Assembly: GCF_003258605.2 (NCBI RefSeq)
Contig: NZ_CP031264.1
Span: 4,278,001-4,342,000 of the forward strand
Length of the DNA stretch: 64,000 nt
Direction: 5' to 3'
Source of the DNA: Peterkaempfera bronchialis
Lineage (GTDB): Bacteria > Actinomycetota > Actinomycetes > Streptomycetales > Streptomycetaceae
The notes beneath the pieces were generated by a model. The model worked only from the letters and a program-made list of their open reading frames with translations, had not been told where the DNA came from and made no database searches. The position numbers and the translations under genes were made by a program. Each line of letters opens with the position of its first letter. Position 1 is the stretch's first letter. Positions 27,124-38,644 of this stretch are shown piece after piece.

Positions 27124-28338
27124 TCAAGGCTGGGTGTAGCCCTGGAGGAAGGCGCCGATCCGGGTCACCGCATCCACCACCTCCTCCGGCCGGGGCAGCG
27201 TCACCAGCCGGAAGTGGTCCGGCTCCGGCCAGTTGAAGCCGCTGCCCTGCACCACCAGGATGTGCTGGGACCGCAGCAGGTCCAGCACCAGTTGCGCATC
27301 GTCCTTCACCTTGTAGACCCGAGGGTCCAGCCGGGGGAAGGCGTACAGCGCCCCCCGGGGCTTGACGCAGCTGACCCCGGGGATGTCGTTGAGCAGCGTC
27401 CACGCCGCGTCCCGGGACTCCAGCAGCCGCCCGCCCGGCAGGATCAGATCCCTGATCGACTGCCGCCCGCCCAGCGCCGCCGCCACCGCGTGCTGGGCCG
27501 GCATATTGGCGCAGAGCCGCATATTGGCCAGGATCGACAGCCCCTCGACATAGCTGGAGGCATGGTCCTTGGGCCCCGACAGCGCCATCCAGCCCGAGCG
27601 GAACCCCGCCACCCGGTACGCCTTGGAGAGCCCGTTGAAGGTGACGCAGAGCAGGTCGGGCGCGAGCGAGGCGGTCGGGGTGTGGGTGACCCCGTCGTAG
27701 AGGATCTTGTCGTAGATCTCGTCCGAGTAGACCACCAGCCGGTGCCGGCGGGCGATCTCCACCAGGCCCTCCAGCACCTCCACCGGGTAGACCGCACCGG
27801 TGGGGTTGTTGGGGTTGATGATCACGATGGCCCGGGTGCGGTCGGTGAGCTTGGCCTCGATGTCGGCCAGGTCCGGGTACCAGTCCGCCTGCTCGTCGCA
27901 GCGGTAGTGCACCGCCGTACCGCCCGCCAGGCTCACCGACGCCGTCCAGAGCGGGTAGTCCGGCGCCGGTACCAGCACCTCGTCGCCGTCGTCCAGCAGC
28001 GCCTGCATGGCCATCTGGATCAGCTCGGAGACCCCGTTGCCGAGGTAGACGTCCTCCACCGTCAGCCCGTGCAGGCCGCGCTCCTCGTAGTGCATCACCA
28101 CCGCGCGGCGGGCCGCCAGCAGCCCCTTGGAGTCGCCGTAGCCGTGCGCGGTGGCCAGGTTCTTGAGGATGTCCTGGAGGATCTCCGGCGGCGCCTCGAA
28201 ACCGAAGATCGCCGGGTTGCCGGTGTTCAGCTTCAGAATGCGGTGGCCCTCGTCCTCCAGCCGCATCGCCTCGTCGAGCACCGGGCCGCGAATGTCGTAG
28301 CAGACATTGGCGAGCTTGCTGGACTGGATCACCTGCAT
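27124..28338 (-). CDS. Pyridoxal phosphate-dependent aminotransferase (AlaA-like)
   Basis: A 404-residue class I aminotransferase. It starts MQVIQSSKLANVCYDIRGP, as in AlaA/AlaT-type glutamate-pyruvate aminotransferases. PLP contacts are in NPNNPTGAVYP and VVYSDEIYDKILYDG; the Schiff-base lysine is in NGLSKAYRVAGFRSGWM. The C-terminal arginine site is in FRLVTLPRPEEV. Likely reaction: alanine/2-oxoglutarate transamination; specificity is inferred from the closest remembered family. Confidence 0.88.
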   Translation of the reverse strand: MQVIQSSKLANVCYDIRGPVLDEAMRLEDEGHRILKLNTGNPAIFGFEAPPEILQDILKNLATAHGYGDSKGLLAARRAVVMHYEERGLHGLTVEDVYLGNGVSELIQMAMQALLDDGDEVLVPAPDYPLWTASVSLAGGTAVHYRCDEQADWYPDLADIEAKLTDRTRAIVIINPNNPTGAVYPVEVLEGLVEIARRHRLVVYSDEIYDKILYDGVTHTPTASLAPDLLCVTFNGLSKAYRVAGFRSGWMALSGPKDHASSYVEGLSILANMRLCANMPAQHAVAAALGGRQSIRDLILPGGRLLESRDAAWTLLNDIPGVSCVKPRGALYAFPRLDPRVYKVKDDAQLVLDLLRSQHILVVQGSGFNWPEPDHFRLVTLPRPEEVVDAVTRIGAFLQGYTQP

Positions 28339-28498
28339 GCCGGTCACTGTACGGGCCGGTCGCGGCGCTCGCCCCGTGGTGTTCACCACCTGGACCCGAT
28401 CTCACCCATGTGCCCCAGTGCCGAGCCCGCCGCCCTTTGCCGCGCAGGCGTCGGCGGGCGAGGCACTAGGATCGCCCCGTTCGAGGGGGGAGCGCATC

Positions 28499-29122
28499 AT
28501 GCTGCATCCGGACATCCCCGGGGCGCTGGCCGGCGCCGCGATCGGCCTGCTCAGCGGGGGGCGGCTGCGGGCCGCCGTGGCCCGCCACACCGACCCGCCG
28601 CCCCGGCAGCTCCCCGTCCGGGCCGCCGCCGTCGCCTCGCCGGCCCTGCTCGGCGCAGCCACCGGCCTCACCCCCGTCGCCGCCGCCCTCGGCTGGGCGG
28701 CGCTGCTCGGCGTCGCCCTGGCCTTTGTGGACGGTGCCGTCCACCGGCTGCCCAACGCCCTCACCCTCCCCGCCTTCGCCGGCACCGCCCTGCTGCTCAC
28801 CGCCGCCGCCCTGCTGGACGGCCGCCCCGGTGTCCTGCCGCGCTGCCTGCTCGCCGCGCTGGCCCTGGGCACGCTCTACACCGCGCTGGCCCTGGTCGCC
28901 CCCGTCGGCCTCGGCGACGCCAAGCTCGCCCCCACCCTCGGCGCCCTCCTCGGCTGGTACGGCTGGGCCACCGTCTTCGCCGGACTGCTCACCGGCTTCC
29001 TGCTCGCCGGGCTCTGGGGGGCCGCCCTGCTGCTCACCCGCCGCGCCAAGGGTGCCGACCCCCTCCCGTTCGGCCCGTTCATGCTGCTCGGCGCCCTGGT
29101 CGCGGTGGTCCTGGCGGCCTGA
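28499..29122 (+). CDS. A24-family prepilin peptidase-like protein
   Basis: A 207-residue polytopic membrane protein with about six helices. The catalytic aspartate pair of A24 peptidases appears as FVDGAVHRLPNALT and VGLGDAKLAPTLGALLGWYG (the GxGD motif). The N-terminal methylase/zinc domain is absent, so it resembles archaeal or CpaA/TadV-type minimal peptidases. ATG follows GGGGGGAG. No pilin genes are nearby; the target may be a Flp/Tad pilin encoded elsewhere. Confidence 0.87.
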   Translation: MLHPDIPGALAGAAIGLLSGGRLRAAVARHTDPPPRQLPVRAAAVASPALLGAATGLTPVAAALGWAALLGVALAFVDGAVHRLPNALTLPAFAGTALLLTAAALLDGRPGVLPRCLLAALALGTLYTALALVAPVGLGDAKLAPTLGALLGWYGWATVFAGLLTGFLLAGLWGAALLLTRRAKGADPLPFGPFMLLGALVAVVLAA

Positions 29123-29289
29123 CCGATCAGGAATCGAGAAGCGCCGCTCCCCGAGGTCACCTAGCGTGACCGTCAGGACGTCCCGGAGCCGTCGGCCGCC
29201 CACCCCGTGGGGTGCAGACTTGTGAGGCCGACTGTCGGTTTGCGGCTCGACGTCCTTTTTGACCACGACCCACGACCTCAGGAGTGACC

Positions 29290-29646
29290 ATGACCGGCTC
29301 TTCCACCCAGGGAATCAAGACCGTGCTGCATCCCGTGTCCGACCTGGCGGCGGCCAAGGCCGTGTACGCCGCGCTGCTCGGCGTGGAGCCGCAGGCCGAC
29401 TCGTCCTACTATGTCGGCTTCGAGGCCGCGGGCCAGCACATCGGGCTGGTCCCGGGCGGTGGACCGCAGGGCATGACCGCACCGGTGGCCTACTGGCACG
29501 TACCGGACATCGAGGCGAAGATCGCCGAGGTGACCGCCGCGGGTGCCACCGTGAAGGAGCCCGCGCACGATGTCGGTGGCGGCCGCCTGGTGGCCACCGT
29601 CACCGACCCCGACGGCAACGTCCTCGGGCTGCTTCAGGACCGATGA
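29290..29646 (+). CDS. VOC family (glyoxalase-like) protein
   Basis: A 118-residue vicinal-oxygen-chelate protein with two beta-alpha-beta-beta-beta modules: KTVLHPVSDLAAAKAVYAALLG and VAYWHVPDIEAKIAEVTAAGA. The metal-site ends are DPDGNVLGLLQ. ATG follows AGGAG. Such proteins act as glyoxalases, dioxygenases or antibiotic-binding resistance proteins. It begins a four-gene run with UvrA-like, AraC and a second VOC gene. Confidence 0.88.
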   Translation: MTGSSTQGIKTVLHPVSDLAAAKAVYAALLGVEPQADSSYYVGFEAAGQHIGLVPGGGPQGMTAPVAYWHVPDIEAKIAEVTAAGATVKEPAHDVGGGRLVATVTDPDGNVLGLLQDR

Positions 29647-29733
29647 GCGCCGCCCCCGCTCCCGCGCCGCCGCAGGAGCGGGGCCCCCGCCTCGGCGAAC
29701 AGCCTCAGCGAACAGATGGAACATGGAGACCGG

Positions 29734-32199
<2,466 letters not shown>

Positions 32200-32255
32200 C
32201 CGGGGCCCTGGCGGGGACCGTGGGACAGGTCCTCCCCTGTGGCACGATTTCGCAG

Positions 32256-32699
32256 GTGACCAGCAGACCCACCGCAGCGCACCACCTGCGCGACCTGGCG
32301 CGGCTGCGCCGCGTCCGCGACCGGATCGACCGGGAGTACGCGCAGCCGCTGGACGTCGAGGCGCTCGCCCGTGGCGCGCATATGTCGGCCGGGCACCTCA
32401 GCCGCCAGTTCCGGCTGGCCTATGGAGAGTCGCCGTACGGCTATCTGATGACGCGGCGCATCGAGCGGGCGATGGCGCTGCTGCGCCGGGGCGACCTCAG
32501 CGTCACCGAGGTCTGCTTCGCGGTGGGCTGCTCGTCGCTGGGCACCTTCAGTACGCGCTTCGCCGAACTGGTCGGTATGCCGCCCAGCGCCTATCGGCGC
32601 CATGCGGCGCGCGCCACGGCGGGGATGCCGTCATGCGTGGCGAAACAGGTGACCAGACCGACCAGGAGCCGAGCAGCGGGGTCACCGAGCCGAACCTAG
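32256..32699 (+). CDS. AraC family regulator
   Basis: A 147-residue protein that is essentially just the two-helix-turn-helix AraC DNA-binding domain: AQPLDVEALARGAHMSAGHL, FRLAYGESPYGYLMTRRI and VTEVCFAVGCSSLGTFSTRF. There is no ligand-binding domain, as in small SoxS/MarA-like activators. GTG start after GCAGG. It lies 56 bases after the UvrA-like gene and 10 bases before the second VOC gene, so it probably controls this module. Confidence 0.9.
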   Translation: MTSRPTAAHHLRDLARLRRVRDRIDREYAQPLDVEALARGAHMSAGHLSRQFRLAYGESPYGYLMTRRIERAMALLRRGDLSVTEVCFAVGCSSLGTFSTRFAELVGMPPSAYRRHAARATAGMPSCVAKQVTRPTRSRAAGSPSRT

Positions 32700-32709
32700 G
32701 GTGACCACC

Positions 32710-33144
32710 ATGACCACCATGGACCTCACGATTCACACGACCTTCCTCCCGCAGGACGATCCGGACGCGGCCCTGGCGTTCTACCGCGACCTCCTCGGCT
32801 TCGAGGTCCGCAATGACGTCGGCTACGGCGGCAGGCGCTGGATCACGGTCGGCCCCGCCGGCCAGCCCGGCACCTCCATCGTCCTGGAGCCGCCGGCCGC
32901 AGACCCCGGCATCACCGACGACGAGCGCCGCACCATCACCGAGATGATGGCCAAGGGCAGCTATGCCCGCATCATCCTGGCCACCGCCGACCTCGACGGC
33001 ACCTTTGCGCGGTTGCAGGCCGGCGGTGCCGAGGTGGTCGAGGAGCCGACCGAGCAGCCGTACGGGGTTCGCGACTGCGCCTTCCGCGACCCTGCGGGCA
33101 ACCTGGTCCGCATCAACGAGGTCCGCAACAACGAGGCCCGCTGA
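32710..33144 (+). CDS. VOC family (glyoxalase/bleomycin-resistance-like) protein
   Basis: A 144-residue single-chain VOC protein with HTTFLPQDDPDAALAFYRDL, FEVRNDVGYGGRRW and YGVRDCAFRDPAGNLVRINE, the usual His/Glu metal-site layout. An in-frame GTG lies three codons upstream as an alternative start. AraC plus VOC pairs of this type are frequent in Streptomyces. Ligand unknown. It is followed by an 18-bp hairpin shared with the convergent chitinase gene. Confidence 0.9.
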   Translation: MTTMDLTIHTTFLPQDDPDAALAFYRDLLGFEVRNDVGYGGRRWITVGPAGQPGTSIVLEPPAADPGITDDERRTITEMMAKGSYARIILATADLDGTFARLQAGGAEVVEEPTEQPYGVRDCAFRDPAGNLVRINEVRNNEAR

Positions 33145-33163
33145 GTCGTCCGGCGACACGGGG

Positions 33164-33206
33164 CAGGGGGCCGCCCTCGCGGAATGCACGCGAGGACGGC
33201 CCCCTG
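33164..33206. terminator. Long bidirectional hairpin terminator
   Basis: An 18-bp stem with one C-A mismatch and a 7-nt loop lies between the convergent VOC and chitinase genes. Confidence 0.85.
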
Positions 33207-33219
33207 GGGTGCCGAGCGG

Positions 33220-34779
33220 TTACGGCATGGCGTGGACGTGCGAGCCCACGCTGTTGGAGAAGGCATTGCCGTTGGCGGCGTCCCAGTTGGTGGACCAGGT
33301 CATGGCGCCCCGGATGGTGGGCCACTTCGCCGGGGGGACGAAGGAGCCGCAGCGGCTGCCGGTGGCGAGGCAGTCGAGGGCGTCGTTCACCACGGACGGG
33401 GAGACATAGCCGCCCCCGGCCGCCCGGGTGGACGCCGGGACGCCGATGCCGACCTGGGACGGGGCGAGGCCGCCCTGGATGTGGGTGCAGACCTGGGCGG
33501 TGATGAAGTCGACGGTGCCCTGGGAGTAGACCTTGCCGTCGCAGCCGTTCATCGAACCCGAGTTGTAGAACTGGGTGTTGACGACGGTGAGGATGTCCTT
33601 CACGGTCAGCGCCAGCTGGAAGTAGGCGCCGCTGGTGCTGTACATCCCGATGGTCTCGGGCGCCATGGTGAGGACGAAGCCGGAGCCCGCCTTGCTCGCC
33701 AGGGAGTGCAGCGACTGACCCATATAGGTCGGGTTGACGCCGTTCTCCAGGTCGATGTCGACGCCGTCGAAGCCGTACTTCTGCATCAGCGCCCAGGAGC
33801 TGTTGGCGAAGTTGGCGGCGGCGGTGGAGTCGGCGACGGTGATGGTGCCGTTCTGGCCGCCGACCGAGAGCACGACCTTCTTGCCGGCGGCGTGCTTGGC
33901 GGCGATGTCGGCCCTGAAGTCGGCGTCGGTGTAGCCGCCCAGCTTGGAGCCGAGGGCCGGGTCGAGGGTGAAGGTGATGCCGCCCCGGTTGCTCGGGTCG
34001 GCGTCGGCGAAGGAGACCGCGATGATGTCGTACGCGCTCTGGACGTCGCGCAGCCGCTGCACGGTGGCGCCGTTGTCGAAGTTCTGCCAGTAGCCGGTGA
34101 CCGCGTGCTTGGGCACGCCGCCGGAGGGCGGCGGCGAGGTCGGGGGCTGGGAGGTCGGGGGCTGCGAGGTGGGGGGCTGCGTCGTCGGCGGCGGCGTCGT
34201 CGGGGGCTTGGACGTGGGCGGCTGCGAGGTCGGCGGTTGCGAGGTCGGCGGGGTGCCGCCGGGCCCGGTCAGGGTGACATCGTCGGCGGAGAAGGCGGCC
34301 TGCCCGTACCAGCCGTGCACCCAGACCGTGACGCTGGTGGTGGACGGGCCCGTCTTGAAGCTGGTGCTGAGCTGGCTCCAGGACGACGAGGTGGTCCAGG
34401 TGGAGACATCGGTGGTGCCGGTGCCGGTGGTGCCGAGGTAGACATAGGCACCCTGCACCCAGGCGCTCAGCGTGTAGCTGGAGTTGGGCTGCACCGACAC
34501 CTTCTGCTCGCACTGACCCGTGTCGGAGTTGCTGGGGGTCGCGGTGAGCGCATATGAGCCGGAGTGCACGGGCGAGGTGACGATGTTCGCGGTTCCGGAA
34601 CAGGTCCAGTTGGCCTTGGTACCGGTCTCGAAGCCGCCGTTGACGACCAGGTTGCCGTCGGCCGCGTTGGCGCCCGCCGGAAGCAGGGCGACGCCGGCCA
34701 GCGCCGCGCCGAGGGCGGTGGCGCCGGCCGTGAGGGCGCCTATGGTGCGCCTGCGCCTTCTGTGTGCAGCACGTGCCAT
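33220..34779 (-). CDS. Secreted GH18 chitinase with N-terminal CBM
   Basis: A 519-residue secreted chitinase. A twin-arginine-like/basic leader (RRRRRTIGALTAG) and signal peptide end near GANAAD. Residues about 45-175 form a carbohydrate-binding beta-sandwich (NLVVNGGFETG, SYALTATPSNSDTG). A PPTSQPPTS linker of about 50 residues follows. The GH18 barrel starts HAVTGYWQNFDNG; the catalytic D-x-x-D-x-D-x-E is FDGVDIDLEN. It would hydrolyse chitin outside the cell. A DasR-like site lies upstream. Confidence 0.94.
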   Translation of the reverse strand: MARAAHRRRRRTIGALTAGATALGAALAGVALLPAGANAADGNLVVNGGFETGTKANWTCSGTANIVTSPVHSGSYALTATPSNSDTGQCEQKVSVQPNSSYTLSAWVQGAYVYLGTTGTGTTDVSTWTTSSSWSQLSTSFKTGPSTTSVTVWVHGWYGQAAFSADDVTLTGPGGTPPTSQPPTSQPPTSKPPTTPPPTTQPPTSQPPTSQPPTSPPPSGGVPKHAVTGYWQNFDNGATVQRLRDVQSAYDIIAVSFADADPSNRGGITFTLDPALGSKLGGYTDADFRADIAAKHAAGKKVVLSVGGQNGTITVADSTAAANFANSSWALMQKYGFDGVDIDLENGVNPTYMGQSLHSLASKAGSGFVLTMAPETIGMYSTSGAYFQLALTVKDILTVVNTQFYNSGSMNGCDGKVYSQGTVDFITAQVCTHIQGGLAPSQVGIGVPASTRAAGGGYVSPSVVNDALDCLATGSRCGSFVPPAKWPTIRGAMTWSTNWDAANGNAFSNSVGSHVHAMP

Positions 34780-34918
34780 GGGTACGGGTCTCCCTTGCGC
34801 GGAAGGCGGGCCGCCGCTGTGAGGGGGCGCGGCGGTCCGGTGGGGGGAAGGGTGGGGCATGCGGCACGGCGCGGCCCGTCCCTGGCACCCAGGGCACGCC
34901 GGAGCTGCGCCTCACAAG

Positions 34919-34932
34919 TTGGACTAGACCAA
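34919..34932. promoter_or_regulatory. Probable DasR-responsive element (dre)
   Basis: On the minus strand TTGGTCTAGTCCAA matches the dre consensus core TGGTCTAGACCA at all but one base. It lies 140 bases upstream of the chitinase start, where dre sites control chitin genes in Streptomyces. TTGACG lies 8 bases upstream as a possible -35 box. The match is seen; DasR binding is inferred. Confidence 0.75.
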
Positions 34933-34996
34933 TGTGGGTCGTCAAGACTCCGCGCACCCGCTTACGGCTCCCTTAAGGAAGGCATGAGACGCAGCG

Positions 34997-35031
34997 GAGG
35001 CCCGTACCCGCCGGTCGCGGATACGGGCCTC
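34997..35031 (-). terminator. 10-bp hairpin after aldo/keto reductase
   Basis: GAGGCCCGTA pairs with TACGGGCCTC over a 15-nt loop, downstream of the minus-strand AKR gene. A tandem 11-bp repeat lies between it and the stop. Confidence 0.65.
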
Positions 35032-35052
35032 TGCCGGTGACCTGCCGGTGAC
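35031..35052. repeat. 11-bp x2 tandem repeat near AKR stop
   Basis: CTGCCGGTGAC occurs twice, 20 bases beyond the aldo/keto reductase stop. Confidence 0.95.
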
Positions 35053-35071
35053 CTGCGCGGTCGGCGCCGGA

Positions 35072-36112
35072 TCAGCTCTCGCTTGACCTGGCCCAGAGGT
35101 TGAGGCCGGCGTCGGTGGCGTGGGTGTCGATCTCCGCCAGTTCGTCGGCGGTGAGGCGCGGCCCCCGCACCGCCGCCACATTGGCCTCCAACTGCGCCAC
35201 CGAGGAGGCGCCGACCAGCGCCGAGGTGACCCGGTCGTCGCGCAGCAGCCAGGTCAGCGCCAGCTGGGCCAGCGTCTGGCCGCGCCGCTCGGCGATCCCA
35301 TTGAGGGCGCGCAGCTTGCCCAGCGTCTCCTCGGTGAGCGCGCCCGGGTCCAGCGACTTGCCCTGGGTGGCCCGGGAGCCCTCCGGGACGCCGTGCAGAT
35401 ACCGGTCGGTGAGCAGGCCCTGCGCCAGCGGCGCGAACCCGATGCAGCCGGCGCCCGCCTCCTCCAGCACCTCCAGCAGGCCGTCCTCCTCCAGCCAGCG
35501 GTTGAGCATGGAGTACGACGGCTGGTGGATCAGCAGCGGCACGCCCAGGTCGGCGAGGATGGCCGCCGCCTCCCGGGTGCGCTCCGCGCTGTAGGAGGAG
35601 ATGCCCACGTAGAGGGCCTTGCCCTGCTGTACGGCGGACGCCAGCGCGCCCATGGTCTCTTCCAGCGGGGTGTCCGGGTCGAACCGGTGCGAGTAGAAGA
35701 TGTCGACGTAGTCCAGGCCCATCCGGGTCAGCGACTGGTCCAGGCTGGAGAGCAGGTACTTGCGGGACCCCCACTCGCCGTAGGGGCCGGGCCACATGTC
35801 GTACCCCGCCTTGGTGGAGATCACCAGCTCGTCGCGGTACGGGCGGAAGTCGGCGGCGAAGTGGCGGCCGAAGTTGGCCTCCGCCGAGCCGTACGGCGGG
35901 CCGTAGTTGTTGGCCAGGTCGAAGTGGGTGACACCGAGGTCGAAGGCGCGGCGCAGGATCGCCCGCTGGGTCTCCATCGGCTTGTCGTCACCGAAGTTGT
36001 GCCACAGGCCGAGCGAGATCGCGGGCAGCTTCAGCCCGCTGCGGCCGGTGCGGCGGTACGGCATCCGACCGTCGTAGCGGTCGTCCACGGGCCGGTAGGG
36101 GGCAGGGGTCAT
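35072..36112 (-). CDS. Aldo/keto reductase (YghZ / L-glyceraldehyde 3-phosphate reductase-like)
   Basis: A 346-residue NADPH-dependent AKR14-type barrel. The opening MPYRRTGRSGLKLPAISLGLWHNFG (cited in part) and FDLANNYGPPYGSAEANFG carry the catalytic Asp/Tyr. SSLDQSLTRMGLDYVDIFYSHR includes the catalytic His. The C-terminal NADPH site is ALVGASSVAQLEANVAA. Members reduce methylglyoxal or glyceraldehyde-3-phosphate enantiomers. It is divergent from the cis-prenyltransferase gene. Confidence 0.93.
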   Translation of the reverse strand: MTPAPYRPVDDRYDGRMPYRRTGRSGLKLPAISLGLWHNFGDDKPMETQRAILRRAFDLGVTHFDLANNYGPPYGSAEANFGRHFAADFRPYRDELVISTKAGYDMWPGPYGEWGSRKYLLSSLDQSLTRMGLDYVDIFYSHRFDPDTPLEETMGALASAVQQGKALYVGISSYSAERTREAAAILADLGVPLLIHQPSYSMLNRWLEEDGLLEVLEEAGAGCIGFAPLAQGLLTDRYLHGVPEGSRATQGKSLDPGALTEETLGKLRALNGIAERRGQTLAQLALTWLLRDDRVTSALVGASSVAQLEANVAAVRGPRLTADELAEIDTHATDAGLNLWARSSES

Positions 36113-36249
36113 CGGTCGAGGCCCTTTCGGTTTTGTTGTCTGTGCAAACAATACGCGCCGCTTTCTGCCCCTTCACCAGCGCGTTTCGTCCGCGTACGGC
36201 CGACCGGAGTACGCTGCTCGCGGGCAAGTGCACGGAGGGGTTGAGCGCC

Positions 36250-37041
36250 ATGGGTCTGCGCGACCTGGTCTATCGCACACCGGGTCTGCGGAACCTGGTC
36301 TACGGCGTATACGGGCGCCGAGTCGAAGCGCATCTCGATCCGGCACGCGTCCCGCGCCATGTGGGCGTCATGCTGGACGGCAACCGCCGCTGGGCCCGGG
36401 CCGCGGGCATCAGCACCGCCGACGGGCACCGCCGGGGCGCGGACAAGATCCAGGAGTTCCTCGGCTGGTGCGAGGAGACCGGCGTCGAGGTGGTCACCCT
36501 CTGGCTGCTCTCCACCGACAACCTCAGCCGGCCCGCCGACGAGCTGGTCCCGCTGCTGGGGATCATCGAGGACGCGGTGCAGGAGCTGGCGGACGCCCGG
36601 CGCTGGCGGGTCCACCCGGTGGGGGCGCTGGACCTGCTGCCGGACACCACCTCCGCCGTGCTGAAGACCGCCGAGCAGGCCACCGGCGCGGTGGACGGCA
36701 TCCTGGTCAATGTCGCCGTCGGTTACGGGGGGCGGCATGAGATCGCCGACGCGGTGCGCTCCCTGCTCCAGGAGCACGCCGGCCGTGGCACCTCGCTGGA
36801 CGAGCTGGCCGAGACCGTCGACACCGACGCCATCGCCGCCCACCTCTACACCCGTGGCCAGCCCGACCCCGACCTGGTGATCCGGACCTCGGGTGAGCAG
36901 CGGCTCTCCGGCTTCCTGCTCTGGCAGAGCGCGCACAGCGAGTTCTACTTCTGCGAGGCATACTGGCCGGCGTTCCGCAAGGTGGACTTCCTGCGTGCGG
37001 TGCGTGACTACGCCGCGCGGCATCGGCGCTTCGGGGGCTGA
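36250..37041 (+). CDS. uppS: Isoprenyl transferase (cis-prenyl diphosphate synthase)
   Basis: A 263-residue UPP-synthase-family enzyme adding isopentenyl units in cis to make polyprenyl carriers for envelope synthesis. The catalytic P-loop aspartate is in VMLDGNRRWARAAG; HRRGADKIQEFLGWC follows. The C-terminal RTSGEQRLSGFLLWQSAHS and FYFCEAYWPAFRKVDFL are signature. GGAGGGG lies upstream; a TTG nine bases before the ATG is an alternative start. Streptomyces have several paralogues, so product length is not assigned. Confidence 0.9.
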   Translation: MGLRDLVYRTPGLRNLVYGVYGRRVEAHLDPARVPRHVGVMLDGNRRWARAAGISTADGHRRGADKIQEFLGWCEETGVEVVTLWLLSTDNLSRPADELVPLLGIIEDAVQELADARRWRVHPVGALDLLPDTTSAVLKTAEQATGAVDGILVNVAVGYGGRHEIADAVRSLLQEHAGRGTSLDELAETVDTDAIAAHLYTRGQPDPDLVIRTSGEQRLSGFLLWQSAHSEFYFCEAYWPAFRKVDFLRAVRDYAARHRRFGG

Positions 37042-37130
37042 GCGGCGCCCCGGCCCTGGTGGGACGGCGGATGGGCCCGGAGCGGTGCTCAACGGCCGAA
37101 AACCGCCGCCGCCCTCCCCGGCTGACCGCG

Positions 37131-37183
37131 CGATACGCCGAAGGGGTGCGATACCCCCCTCCCACAAGGGCAAACGCGTATCG
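37131..37183 (+). promoter_or_regulatory. Nested inverted repeats in the PIN-PhoH leader
   Basis: CGATACGC (37131) pairs with GCGTATCG (37176), enclosing GGGGT-GCGAT-ACCCC (37143-37157). The element lies 140 bases upstream of the PhoH start. It could be a structured leader or a composite operator. Confidence 0.4.
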
Positions 37184-37324
37184 GGGATGGTCCGTCAGTT
37201 GGCCTTCGGCCGCATGCACCGGCCGCGACGCGGGAATACTCCGGCCAGACCGGGACCTCGGCCACCGGGGCCGCGGGGACCGGTGAGCCGCGGGTGACGA
37301 CGGGTCATCCGCCCGGGAGGCCCT

Positions 37325-38644
37325 GTGGTCAGTTCCAAGAGCCGCCGGATGCACGACCGGCGCACGTACGTTCTCGACACCAGCGTGCTCCTGGCCGACC
37401 CGATGGCCATGACCCGTTTCGAGGAGCACGAGGTCGTGCTCCCGGTGGTCGTGGTCACCGAGCTGGAGGCCAAGCGGCACCACCCGGAGTTGGGCTACTT
37501 CGCCCGCCAGGCGCTACGGCTCCTGGACGACTACCGGGTCCGGTACGGGCGGCTGGACGAGCCGATCCCGGCCGGCGAGATCGGCGGCACCATCAGGGTG
37601 GAGCTCAACCACTCCGACCCGTCCGTGCTCCCGGCCGGTTACCGGCTCGGTGACAGCGACACCCGCATCCTCGCGGTCGCCCGCAACCTCCAGGCCGAGG
37701 GGTACGACGTCACCGTCGTCTCCAAGGACCTGCCGATGCGCATCAAGGCGAGTTCGGTCGGCCTGCTCGCGGAGGAGTACCGCGCGGAGCTGGCCATCAC
37801 CTCCGGCTGGACCGGGATGTCCGAGCTCGCGGTCTCCGGCGAGGAGGTGGACGCCCTCTTCGCCCAGGACGCGGTGGACATCGAGCAGGCCCGCGACCTG
37901 CCCGTGCACACCGGTCTGGTGCTGACCTCCGAGCGCGGGCGCGCGCTCGGGCGGGTCACCGGGGACGGCCGGGTACGGCTGGTGCGCGGCGACCGGGAGG
38001 CGTTCGGCCTGCGCGGCCGCAGCGCCGAGCAGCGGGTCGCCCTGGACCTGCTGCTGGACTCGGACGTGGGGATCGTGTCCATGGGCGGACGGGCCGGCAC
38101 CGGCAAGTCCGCGCTGGCGCTCTGTGCGGGGCTGGAAGCCGTACTGGAGCGCAGGCAGCACCGCAAGGTGATGGTGTTCCGCCCGCTGTACGCGGTCGGC
38201 GGCCAGGAGCTGGGCTATCTGCCGGGCACCGAGGCCGAGAAGATGAGCCCGTGGGCGCAGGCCGTCTTCGACACCCTCTCCGCGGTCACCACCTCGGATG
38301 TGATCGAGGAGGTGGTGGGCCGAGGCATGCTGGAGGTGCTGCCGCTGACCCACATCCGCGGCCGGTCGCTGCACGACGCCTTTGTGATCGTCGACGAGGC
38401 GCAGTCGCTGGAGCGCAATGTGCTGCTCACCGTGCTGTCCCGGATCGGCCAGGGCTCCCGGGTGGTGCTGACGCACGATGTGGCGCAGCGCGACAACCTG
38501 AGGGTGGGCCGGTACGACGGCGTGGTGGCGGTGGTGGAGAAGCTGAAGGGCCACCCGCTCTTCGCCCACATCACGCTCACCCGGTCCGAGCGGTCGCCGA
38601 TCGCGGCGCTGGTCACCGAGATGTTGGAGGATGTGCAGCCCTGA
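37325..38644 (+). CDS. PIN domain-PhoH ATPase fusion
   Basis: A 439-residue PhoH2-type protein. The N-terminal about 150 residues are a PIN ribonuclease domain ([25 protein letters not shown] and [12 protein letters not shown] with acidic metal ligands). The C-terminal half is the PhoH ATPase: [18 protein letters not shown] (Walker A) and [16 protein letters not shown] (Walker B). Characterised PhoH2 proteins are RNA helicase/ribonucleases. GTG start after GGGAGG. A strong terminator follows. Confidence 0.93.
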   Translation: MVSSKSRRMHDRRTYVLDTSVLLADPMAMTRFEEHEVVLPVVVVTELEAKRHHPELGYFARQALRLLDDYRVRYGRLDEPIPAGEIGGTIRVELNHSDPSVLPAGYRLGDSDTRILAVARNLQAEGYDVTVVSKDLPMRIKASSVGLLAEEYRAELAITSGWTGMSELAVSGEEVDALFAQDAVDIEQARDLPVHTGLVLTSERGRALGRVTGDGRVRLVRGDREAFGLRGRSAEQRVALDLLLDSDVGIVSMGGRAGTGKSALALCAGLEAVLERRQHRKVMVFRPLYAVGGQELGYLPGTEAEKMSPWAQAVFDTLSAVTTSDVIEEVVGRGMLEVLPLTHIRGRSLHDAFVIVDEAQSLERNVLLTVLSRIGQGSRVVLTHDVAQRDNLRVGRYDGVVAVVEKLKGHPLFAHITLTRSERSPIAALVTEMLEDVQP

